A stretch of 12,001 nt of DNA from Bacteroidales bacterium (GTDB lineage: Bacteria > Bacteroidota > Bacteroidia > Bacteroidales > UBA932): assembly GCA_021443605.1 (NCBI GenBank), contig JABUTQ010000424.1:1-12001 (forward strand), read 5' to 3'. Both the position numbers and the translations under genes were made by a program. Positions 6,270 to 12,001 of this stretch are shown in pieces. Each line of letters starts with the position of its first letter. Position 1 is the stretch's first letter. The notes below the pieces were generated by a model that saw only the letters and a program-made list of their open reading frames with translations, was not told where the DNA came from and ran no database searches.

Positions 6270-7328
6270 ATGGAACAAAAGAAAATTACAATATTCGATG
6301 TCGCAAAGCGGGCTGGAGTATCCAAAGGGACCGTTGATAGGGTGCTTCACAACCGTGGGGAGGTATCTAAAAAGAGTGCAGACAAGGTGCGAGAGGCGAT
6401 AAAAGACCTTAACTATGAGCCGAATATGTATGCTTCTCTCCTTGCCACCAAGAAAAATCGTGAAATAGCGTGCCTTATTCCAAAATTCAAGGCAGGAGAG
6501 TATTGGAGCAAGATTTATGATGGAATAGTTGCCGGAAAGGAATATGCTGAAACTTTTAACGTTGAAATTGCCTATTTCTTCTATGACCAATACGACCCTG
6601 ATTCATTTGTCGAGGCATCTCAAAAACTTCTCAAAAGCAATCCGTCGGGAGTAATAATACCCCCGTTGTTCAGACAACTCACCTCCGATTTTGTTATGGA
6701 ATTGAAAGAGAGGGATATCCCGTATGTATATGTCGATACAAAACTTGAAGAGGGGAGTTATCTCGCATATTTCGGAATGCCTATGTACAAAAGCGGCTAT
6801 CTATGTGCCAATCTCTTGACTGCCAGGCGTAAAGAATCGGAAGTTAAGGAGATTCTAATAGTGCGTATTCTGAGAGACAAATCAAGTTTGTCTGATCCCA
6901 CGATCGCACGCCGCTCAGGCTTTATAGACTATATTGACACCTATTTTCCGGAATGTGTGGTATATAGCTTGTTTATAAATCCGCAGGACAAGGAATCGAT
7001 TAACAAAACTCTGGGTGATTTTTATAAAAAACATCCGGGAATAAAGAATATCGTTATGTTCAATTCCCGCGTGTATCTTATCGCCGATTTTCTCAAACAA
7101 CATCCCGATGCCGATCGCTGTGTGATAGGTTACGACAACCTTGATGCCAATATGTCGGCTCTTCGCCAGGGGGTTGTCTCGGCACTCCTTTCCCAGCATA
7201 CGGAGTTTCAGTCACGCAACGCCGTGATTGCATTGACGGATTATGTCGTTGTCAAGAAACAGCCCCAAAATAGAGATTGCTATATGCATACCGATATTCT
7301 CACGGCTCTCAATATGGAAAATTACTGA
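6270..7328 (+). CDS. LacI-family transcriptional regulator of the hexuronate locus
   Basis: A 352-residue DNA-binding regulator. Residues 5-50 form the LacI helix-turn-helix: ITIFDVAKRAGVSKGTVDR with the recognition helix around 17-25, followed by VLHNRGEVS. The hinge helix region is about 51-63 (PNMYASLLATKKN). From about residue 68 (IACLIP) a periplasmic-binding-protein-like sugar-sensing domain continues to the end. The recognition helix reads GTVDR where LacI and most relatives have GTVSR. It sits between and divergent to kdgK-eda-exuT and is followed by convergent uxaC-uxaA, so it most likely represses these genes and is relieved by a pathway sugar or intermediate; the ligand cannot be told from sequence. 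The first Met fits the HTH start; the promoter box is so close that the transcript may be leaderless. Not orthologous to the GntR-type ExuR of E. coli. Confidence 0.92.
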   Translation: MEQKKITIFDVAKRAGVSKGTVDRVLHNRGEVSKKSADKVREAIKDLNYEPNMYASLLATKKNREIACLIPKFKAGEYWSKIYDGIVAGKEYAETFNVEIAYFFYDQYDPDSFVEASQKLLKSNPSGVIIPPLFRQLTSDFVMELKERDIPYVYVDTKLEEGSYLAYFGMPMYKSGYLCANLLTARRKESEVKEILIVRILRDKSSLSDPTIARRSGFIDYIDTYFPECVVYSLFINPQDKESINKTLGDFYKKHPGIKNIVMFNSRVYLIADFLKQHPDADRCVIGYDNLDANMSALRQGVVSALLSQHTEFQSRNAVIALTDYVVVKKQPQNRDCYMHTDILTALNMENY

Positions 7329-7366
7329 TTTTTTCAATAATAAAGTAAGTTTTAAGTTAGGTTTGT

Positions 7367-7397
7367 AAAAAGAGGGCGGCCATTTCGGTCGCCCTCT
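7367..7397 (-). terminator. Terminator of the uxaC-uxaA operon (possibly bidirectional)
   Basis: An 11-base GC-rich stem (arms 7371-7381 and 7387-7397, AGAGGGCG core, one wobble pair) with a 5-base loop lies between the converging regulator and uxaA genes. On the minus strand it is followed by a short T-run (plus As at 7367-7370), which fits termination of uxaA. The plus side has only a weak T-rich tail, so use by the regulator gene is less certain. Confidence 0.8.
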
Positions 7398-7419
7398 GAT
7401 TTATCTGATATACAAGACC

Positions 7420-8904
7420 TTACAATGTAACGCCCTTTTTGAAGATGGCAATTTCGCGAATGCCGTTCTTTTCGTTGTTCACTGGCGCTCCATTTACGGC
7501 GGCAAGTACAAAATCCTTGAATTTCTCCGCAGCAGAATCCATCGGCTCGTCTTCTGCAATTATTCCGGCATTGAAGTCAATCCAGTGGGGCTTGCGGGTT
7601 GCGAGCGGGGTGTTCGTGGAGATTTTCATCGTGGGGACGAAACTTCCGAACGGGGTGCCGCGACCGGTAGTGAAGAGTACGATTTGACATCCGGCAGCGG
7701 CAAGGGCTGTGGATGCGACAAGGTCGTTGCCTGGGGCACTCAACAGATTCAACCCCTTGGTAGTCAAGCGATCGCCATATTTCAACACATCCCTTACAAT
7801 GCTTGTTCCGCATTTTTGGGTGCAGCCGAGCGATTTCTCTTCGAGTGTGGAAATTCCTCCCGCTTTGTTGCCCGGGGATGGATTTTCATATACGGGCTGA
7901 TTGTTCTGGATGAAATACTCCTTGAAGTCGTTGATAAGGCTTACGGTTTTTTCGAAAGTTGCAGTATCCTGACATCTGTTCATCAGAATCGTCTCGGCAC
8001 CGAACATCTCGGGAACCTCCGTCAAGACAGTCGTACCTCCCTGACTCACAATCCAATCTGAAAATCTTCCCAAAAGAGGATTTGCCGTAATTCCCGAAAG
8101 ACCGTCAGACCCGCCGCATTTCAATCCAACCTTCAATTCGCTTACGGGCACTTTTTCGCGGACATCCTTGCTGCAAACCTCAAATATCTCTTCGGCAAGG
8201 GCAAGTCCGGTCTCAACCTCGTCGCCGGTGACATCCTGTGATTTCATTGTCTTCACGCGAATGCCGTCAACCTTTCCGACGAGCTCCATAAACGGCTCAA
8301 GCTGGTTGTTTTCGCATCCGAGAGATACAATCAGCACGCCTCCTGCATTTGGATGATGCACCATATCTGCAAGGATATGTCGCGTATTCTGGTGATCATC
8401 ACCAAGTTGCGAGCATCCGTAGTTGTGTGGGAATGCCACGATGGCATCAACTGAACCCATCGCTCCGCGTTTCTTTTCCCGAAGTTTTTCCGCAATCTTT
8501 TCTGCCACTCCGTTCACGCATCCGACGGTGGGGATAATCCATATCTGGTTGCGGATGCCTGTCTGTCCGTCTGCCCGTTTGAATCCCATAAAGAAATCCT
8601 TCTCATCTGAAAGGGCAATTTCGGTGAGTTTTGGCTGATATGTGTAGTCGAGAATCCCTTCGAGATTTGTCTTGATGTGGTTGTGGTTTACGAGAGTCCC
8701 CTTTTCAGCCTTTTTCGTAAGGTGACCGATGGGGTACCCGTATTTGATGATGTCGCAATTTTCGTCAAGGTCACAGAGAACAAACTTGTGCCCTGCGGGA
8801 ATATTCTCTGCGAGAACAACTCCTTCCAAGCACTCTCCGGCCTTGAGGTCAGTAAGCGCAACAGCCACATTGTCAGATGGATGGATTTTAATATATGATG
8901 CCAT
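7420..8904 (-). CDS. uxaA: D-altronate dehydratase
   Basis: UxaA dehydrates D-altronate to 2-keto-3-deoxygluconate in the cytosol, using a divalent metal (iron in E. coli). At 494 residues it has the usual length. Residues 1-95 form the SAF domain (IHPSDNVAVAL at the start, GYPIGHLTKK around 56-65). The catalytic domain follows: GFKRADGQTGIRN (107-119), HNYGCSQLGDDHQN (160-173), SLGCENNQ (194-201), CGGSDGLSGITANP (263-276), TEVPEMFGAE (295-304), NPSPGNKAGG (341-350) and TTGRGTPFG (412-420). The conserved cysteines C164, C197 and C263 and nearby histidines are candidates for metal binding. It lies 11 bases after uxaC in the same operon. Galactarate dehydratase (GarD) is the main alternative in this family, but uxaC and uxaB next door support altronate. 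Confidence 0.95.
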   Translation of the reverse strand: MASYIKIHPSDNVAVALTDLKAGECLEGVVLAENIPAGHKFVLCDLDENCDIIKYGYPIGHLTKKAEKGTLVNHNHIKTNLEGILDYTYQPKLTEIALSDEKDFFMGFKRADGQTGIRNQIWIIPTVGCVNGVAEKIAEKLREKKRGAMGSVDAIVAFPHNYGCSQLGDDHQNTRHILADMVHHPNAGGVLIVSLGCENNQLEPFMELVGKVDGIRVKTMKSQDVTGDEVETGLALAEEIFEVCSKDVREKVPVSELKVGLKCGGSDGLSGITANPLLGRFSDWIVSQGGTTVLTEVPEMFGAETILMNRCQDTATFEKTVSLINDFKEYFIQNNQPVYENPSPGNKAGGISTLEEKSLGCTQKCGTSIVRDVLKYGDRLTTKGLNLLSAPGNDLVASTALAAAGCQIVLFTTGRGTPFGSFVPTMKISTNTPLATRKPHWIDFNAGIIAEDEPMDSAAEKFKDFVLAAVNGAPVNNEKNGIREIAIFKKGVTL

Positions 8905-8915
8905 GTCCGATTATG

Positions 8916-10316
8916 TTAGAATTTGAAATAGTTCTTCGCGTTGTTGTATGAGATATCTTCCACCATCTTTCCGATGAACTCCATTTCATTTGCGGGGAGT
9001 TTCCCCTTCTCAATGTCTTCGCCAAGAACGGAGCAGAGAATCCTGCGGAAATATTCGTGGCGGGGATAGCTGATGAAACTGCGTGAGTCCGTGAGCATTC
9101 CCACAAAACGGGAGAAGAGACCAAGCACTGAGAGGGCGTTCATCTGCTTGCGCATTCCGTCTTCCTGATCGAGGAACCACCAGCCTGAGCCGAACTGCAT
9201 CTTGCCGGGGAATGTGCCGTCGTTGAAGGTGTACATCATAGTCATAAGCACCTCGTTGTCTTTCGGATTGAGGCAATATACGATGGTCTTTGCAAGACGT
9301 CCCTCTTTTGTGAGACGGTCGAAGAAGCGGTGGCCCGCAGCAGCGCACTGAACGTCGTGAATTGCGTCATATCCGGTGTCGGGACCGAGGATGTCGAACA
9401 TCTTGCTGTTGTTGTTGCGGATGGCTCCGATGTGGAACTGCTGTGCCCAGCCTGCTTCTGCATCCATCACTGCGAAATCGTGGAGGCAGGCGCTGCGGAA
9501 TTTTTCAAGGTCTGATTCAGACGGCTTGATTCCGAGCAATACCATCTTGAATATGGCTTCGATTTCAAAATTCGTATAATCTGCGGCATAGAACGTTTCC
9601 AACCCGTGGTCCGAGAGCTTGCAGCCCATCAACTCGAAAAATTTGTGGCGTTTGCCAAGGGCAGCGATGAGATCTGAATATGAATGAATCTCCATATCGG
9701 CGGCTTTTTCGAGTTTCGCGAGATATTCCTTATATGCCTTGGGATTCTCAATGGCCATTGCTTTGTCAGGGCGCCAAGCCGGTATAACTTTTACTCCGAA
9801 AGGAGATTCCATAATCTGCTTGTGAAATTTGAGGTCGTCGGCAGGGTCGTCAGTGGTGCAGACAGTCTCAACGTTGAATTTCTTTATGAGTTCCTGGCCG
9901 CGGAATTCGGGGCTGGCGAGTTTTTCGTTGCACTCGTCAAAAATTTCCCTTGCGGTGGCAGGAGAGAGGAGTTTGTCGATTCCAAAAACTCTTTTTAGTT
10001 CAAGATGAGTCCAGTGGTAGAGAGGGTTGCGCATCGTATATGGCACAGTTTCAGCCCATTTCTCAAACTTTTCCCAAGAAGACATTCCACCGGTGATGTA
10101 TTCTTCCGATACACCGTTTCCGCGCATTGCACGCCACTTGTAGTGGTCGCCTCCGAGCCAGAGCTCGGTAATATCTTTGAATTGCCAGTTCGAAGCAATC
10201 ATCTCGGGGATGAGATGGCAGTGATAGTCGATAATCGGCATTTTCTCAGCGTGTTCGTGATAGAGCTCCTTTGCATATTTGTTGCAGAGCATGAAATCTT
10301 CGTTGATGAAAGACAT
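8916..10316 (-). CDS. uxaC: Uronate (glucuronate/galacturonate) isomerase
   Basis: UxaC interconverts D-galacturonate with D-tagaturonate and D-glucuronate with D-fructuronate, the first cytosolic step after uptake. The 466-residue protein is a full-length member of the uronate isomerase group of the amidohydrolase superfamily: DYHCHL (30-35) with metal-binding H32 and H34, LGGDHYKWRAMR (54-65), NPLYHWTHLELKR (97-109), and a C-terminal block with GWWFLDQEDGMRKQ, then TDSRSFISYPRHEYFRR near residues 418-434. The ATG at 10316 gives the expected N-terminus. It is the first gene of uxaC-uxaA and diverges from uxaB across a second copy of the putative operator. Both hexuronates should enter here, but only the tagaturonate product has its next enzyme in this window. 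Confidence 0.97.
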   Translation of the reverse strand: MSFINEDFMLCNKYAKELYHEHAEKMPIIDYHCHLIPEMIASNWQFKDITELWLGGDHYKWRAMRGNGVSEEYITGGMSSWEKFEKWAETVPYTMRNPLYHWTHLELKRVFGIDKLLSPATAREIFDECNEKLASPEFRGQELIKKFNVETVCTTDDPADDLKFHKQIMESPFGVKVIPAWRPDKAMAIENPKAYKEYLAKLEKAADMEIHSYSDLIAALGKRHKFFELMGCKLSDHGLETFYAADYTNFEIEAIFKMVLLGIKPSESDLEKFRSACLHDFAVMDAEAGWAQQFHIGAIRNNNSKMFDILGPDTGYDAIHDVQCAAAGHRFFDRLTKEGRLAKTIVYCLNPKDNEVLMTMMYTFNDGTFPGKMQFGSGWWFLDQEDGMRKQMNALSVLGLFSRFVGMLTDSRSFISYPRHEYFRRILCSVLGEDIEKGKLPANEMEFIGKMVEDISYNNAKNYFKF

Positions 10317-10344
10317 AACTTCTAATTTTTAAATTAATTTGATA

Positions 10345-10352
10345 CAAAAATA
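10345..10352 (-). promoter_or_regulatory. -7 promoter box of the uxaC-uxaA operon
   Basis: Minus-strand TATTTTTG matches TAnnTTTG and lies 28 bases before the uxaC start codon. The putative operator begins 9 bases upstream, the same gap as at kdgK. Confidence 0.62.
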
Positions 10353-10361
10353 ATAAATTTC

Positions 10362-10384
10362 CGTGAAATCCGTGCACGGGCACG
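10362..10384. promoter_or_regulatory. Putative operator of the LacI-family regulator (site 2, uxaC/uxaB)
   Basis: A second copy of the 23-base element (18 of 23 bases equal to 6224-6246). It begins CGTGAAA and ends CACG; inside it is the perfect 10-base palindrome CCGTGCACGG at 10370-10379. The gaps to the flanking outward-facing -7 boxes are 9 and 11 bases, exactly as at site 1. Its place over both -33 regions suggests one bound regulator would block both promoters. Confidence 0.75.
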
Positions 10385-10395
10385 AAATTTTTTTA

Positions 10396-10403
10396 TACAT
10401 TTG
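10396..10403 (+). promoter_or_regulatory. -7 promoter box of uxaB
   Basis: TACATTTG matches TAnnTTTG, 36 bases before the uxaB start codon. The predicted leader of about 30 bases is very A-rich just before the ATG and has no Shine-Dalgarno motif, as usual for Bacteroidota. Confidence 0.62.
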
Positions 10404-10439
10404 TGAAGATATTGGAAATCATTATAAAATAATAGAAAA

Positions 10440-11882
10440 ATGGAAAGACTAAACCGTAAAACTATGCCGTCTGCAAAGACCTATACAGAGAAGGTCATTC
10501 AGTTTGGCGAAGGAAATTTTTTGCGTGCATTCATCGATTGGATTATCTGGAAAACCAATCAGAAAACCGATTTCAACGCATCTGTAGTTGTCGTTCAGCC
10601 CATCGACAAAGGTATGGTGGATATGCTCAACGAGCAGGACGGCCTTTATCATCTTAATCTTCAAGGGCTTGATGAAGGGAAGCCTGTAGATTCGATTGAG
10701 ATGATTGACGTTATTAGCCGTGGCATTAATCCTTACAGGGATTTTGCAGATTATATGAAATTGGCAGAGCAGCCGGAGATTCGTTTCGTCATCTCCAACA
10801 CAACTGAGGCAGGAATCGCATTCGATCCCGAGTGCAAATTCACTGATGCCCCCGCATCGTCTTATCCTGGCAAGCTCGTGCAGCTTCTTTATCACCGCTA
10901 CGAATATTTCAAAGGAGACAAGAGCAAAGGTCTGATTATCTTCCCTTGCGAGCTTATCTTCCTCAATGGCAAGGAGTTGAAGAGATGCATCCGTGAATAT
11001 ATCAAGCTTTGGAATCTCGGTGAGGAGTTCAGTAATTGGTTCGAGACAGCCTGCGGTGTATATTGCACGCTTGTCGATCGTATCGTTCCGGGCTATCCCC
11101 GCGACACTGCTGCCCAAATTATCGAAAGAATCGGCATTGAAGACAAACTTCTCGACAAGGCTGAAATTTTCCATCTTTGGGTTATTGAAGCTCCACAGGA
11201 GGTTGCGGCAGAGTTCCCAGCAGACAAGGCGGGATTGCACGTCCTCTTTGTTCCTTCAGAGGCTCCTTATCACGAGAGGAAGGTCACTTTGCTCAATGGC
11301 CCTCACACCGTCCTTTCACCTGTCGGCTATCTCAGCGGCCTTAACACCGTGAAGGAGTGCTGCGAAGATCCCGTTGTTGGCAAGTTCGTGCACAAAGTTA
11401 TGTTTGATGAATTGATGCAGACTCTCAATCTCCCGATGGAAGAGCTTCAGAAATTTGCATCGGACGTGATGGATCGTTTCTGCAATCCGTTTGTGAAACA
11501 CTTCGTTACAAGCATTATGCTCAACTCGTTCCCCAAGTTCAAGACACGCGACCTGCCCGGTCTCAAGACTTATCTTGAGCGCAAGGGTGAACTTCCCAAG
11601 GGGCTCGTGCTCGGCCTTGCCGGAATAATTACTTATTACAAAGGTGGAAAGAGGGGAGAGGATGAGATTATGCCCAATGATGATGCTGCCATAATGCAGT
11701 TGCTCAAGGATTTGTGGGCTTGCGGAGATGTACGCAAGGTGGCTGAAGGCGTTCTCGCCGCTTCGGAACTCATTTGGGGAGAAGACCTTAATCTGGTTCC
11801 CGGCCTGACCGATATGCTGGCTGCGAATCTCGCCAAGATTCAGAAAGATGGAATGAGGGCTGCTGTCGAAAGCATCTTGTAG
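10440..11882 (+). CDS. uxaB: Tagaturonate reductase (altronate oxidoreductase)
   Basis: UxaB reduces D-tagaturonate to D-altronate with NADH in the cytosol. The 480-residue protein belongs to the polyol-specific long-chain dehydrogenase (mannitol dehydrogenase) family and has the length of E. coli UxaB (about 483). QFGEGNFLRAF (21-31) is the nucleotide-binding start of the Rossmann domain; SNTTE (119-123) contacts cofactor; LVDRIVPGYP (211-220) is the family signature region; and K281, N286 and H289 in KVTLLNGPH form the catalytic K-x4-N-x2-H motif. The start is the first ATG after the promoter. It is a single-gene unit divergent to uxaC-uxaA and ends at a strong terminator. UxuB (fructuronate reductase) is in the same family; the GEGNFLRAF form and the uxaA/uxaC neighbours favour UxaB. 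Confidence 0.95.
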   Translation: MERLNRKTMPSAKTYTEKVIQFGEGNFLRAFIDWIIWKTNQKTDFNASVVVVQPIDKGMVDMLNEQDGLYHLNLQGLDEGKPVDSIEMIDVISRGINPYRDFADYMKLAEQPEIRFVISNTTEAGIAFDPECKFTDAPASSYPGKLVQLLYHRYEYFKGDKSKGLIIFPCELIFLNGKELKRCIREYIKLWNLGEEFSNWFETACGVYCTLVDRIVPGYPRDTAAQIIERIGIEDKLLDKAEIFHLWVIEAPQEVAAEFPADKAGLHVLFVPSEAPYHERKVTLLNGPHTVLSPVGYLSGLNTVKECCEDPVVGKFVHKVMFDELMQTLNLPMEELQKFASDVMDRFCNPFVKHFVTSIMLNSFPKFKTRDLPGLKTYLERKGELPKGLVLGLAGIITYYKGGKRGEDEIMPNDDAAIMQLLKDLWACGDVRKVAEGVLAASELIWGEDLNLVPGLTDMLAANLAKIQKDGMRAAVESIL

Positions 11883-11897
11883 GGATTTCTGTCAAAT

Positions 11898-11942
11898 AAA
11901 AACGCTACCGGTGATTTTACTCAACCGGTAGCGTTTTTTTTT
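11898..11942 (+). terminator. Terminator of uxaB
   Basis: A perfect 15-base inverted repeat (arms 11898-11912 and 11924-11938, core ACGCTACCGGT) with an 11-base loop and a T-run to 11942. It begins 15 bases after the uxaB stop codon. The matching A-run on the left means it could also stop a gene arriving from the right. Confidence 0.93.
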
Positions 11943-11957
11943 GTGAAGATTCTTCGG

Positions 11958-12001
11958 CTACGCCTCAGAATGACGAGTTCGTCTGTCATCCTGAGCGTTA
12001 G
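11958..12001. repeat. Imperfect inverted repeat, likely an interspersed intergenic element, cut by the window end
   Basis: The arms CTACGCCTCAGAATGAC (11958-11974) and GTCATCCTGAGCGTTAG (11985-12001) are near-complementary, separated by 10 bases. CGTCATCCTGAGCG-type sequence is familiar from dispersed, palindromic intergenic repeats in several bacterial genomes. The element may extend leftward (GAAGATTCTTCGG from about 11944) and continues past the window. Copy number cannot be seen here. Confidence 0.55.

Noticed and set aside
6459..6473. CGTGAAATAGCGTGC inside the regulator gene, possible auxiliary operator
   Set aside because: The CGTG-to-CGTG distance is 10 rather than 9 bases and there is no right-hand CACG arm, so the resemblance is probably chance.
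6111..6590. A 159-codon minus-strand frame spanning the kdgK/regulator intergenic region
   Set aside because: It overlaps both divergent genes and the operator region and has no recognisable features.
7585..8061. A 158-codon open frame antisense to uxaA
   Set aside because: Overlaps the conserved C-terminal catalytic part of UxaA and resembles no known protein.
10449..11240. A 263-codon open frame antisense to uxaB
   Set aside because: Long but wholly inside a well-supported gene; no domain, no promoter box, and the Cys/Ile/Leu-rich translation looks like a shadow.
1..12001. tRNA, rRNA, CRISPR array, insertion sequence, phage or defence system
   Set aside because: No tandem repeat-spacer pattern, transposase, integrase or structural RNA motif was seen; all long reading frames are housekeeping or catabolic enzymes, their transporter or their regulator.

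Overview
The window looks like a chromosomal segment from a member of the Bacteroidales (phylum Bacteroidota); I cannot name the family with confidence. Supporting signs are repeated matches to the Bacteroidota -7 promoter box TAnnTTTG in front of nearly every transcription unit, A-rich leaders without Shine-Dalgarno motifs, and protein versions typical of that group. Nothing suggests a phage, plasmid, insertion sequence or CRISPR array. Genes fill the window tightly and no gene-free stretch exceeds about 175 bases.

Layout. Positions 1-638 (minus) hold the N-terminal 212 residues of NAD-dependent DNA ligase LigA, cut by the window edge. A diverging promoter region leads to a phosphofructokinase of the pyrophosphate-dependent type at 726-1958 (plus). 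A bidirectional hairpin terminator separates it from a converging short-chain dehydrogenase at 2031-2837 (minus). From 3009 to the end lies a hexuronate catabolic locus in four transcription units: exuT-eda-kdgK (minus, 6187 to 3009), a divergent LacI-family regulator (plus, 6270-7328), uxaC-uxaA (minus, 10316 to 7420) and a divergent uxaB (plus, 10440-11882). A strong terminator follows uxaB, and the last 44 bases are the beginning of an inverted-repeat element cut by the window edge.

Together the locus encodes a complete cytosolic route for D-galacturonate: uptake by ExuT, isomerisation to tagaturonate by UxaC, reduction to altronate by UxaB, dehydration to 2-keto-3-deoxygluconate (KDG) by UxaA, phosphorylation to KDPG by KdgK, and cleavage to pyruvate and glyceraldehyde-3-phosphate by Eda. 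The glucuronate-specific genes uxuA and uxuB are not in the window.

The most interesting non-coding signal is that the two divergent intergenic regions of this locus (kdgK/regulator and uxaC/uxaB) contain the same 59-base module. In each, two outward-facing -7 boxes flank a 23-base CGTG/CACG-rich element with identical spacings (9 and 11 bases), and 43 of 59 bases match. The 23-base element lies about where the -33 box of both promoters would be. I infer that it is the operator through which the LacI-family regulator controls all four units, including its own gene, whose transcript may be leaderless.
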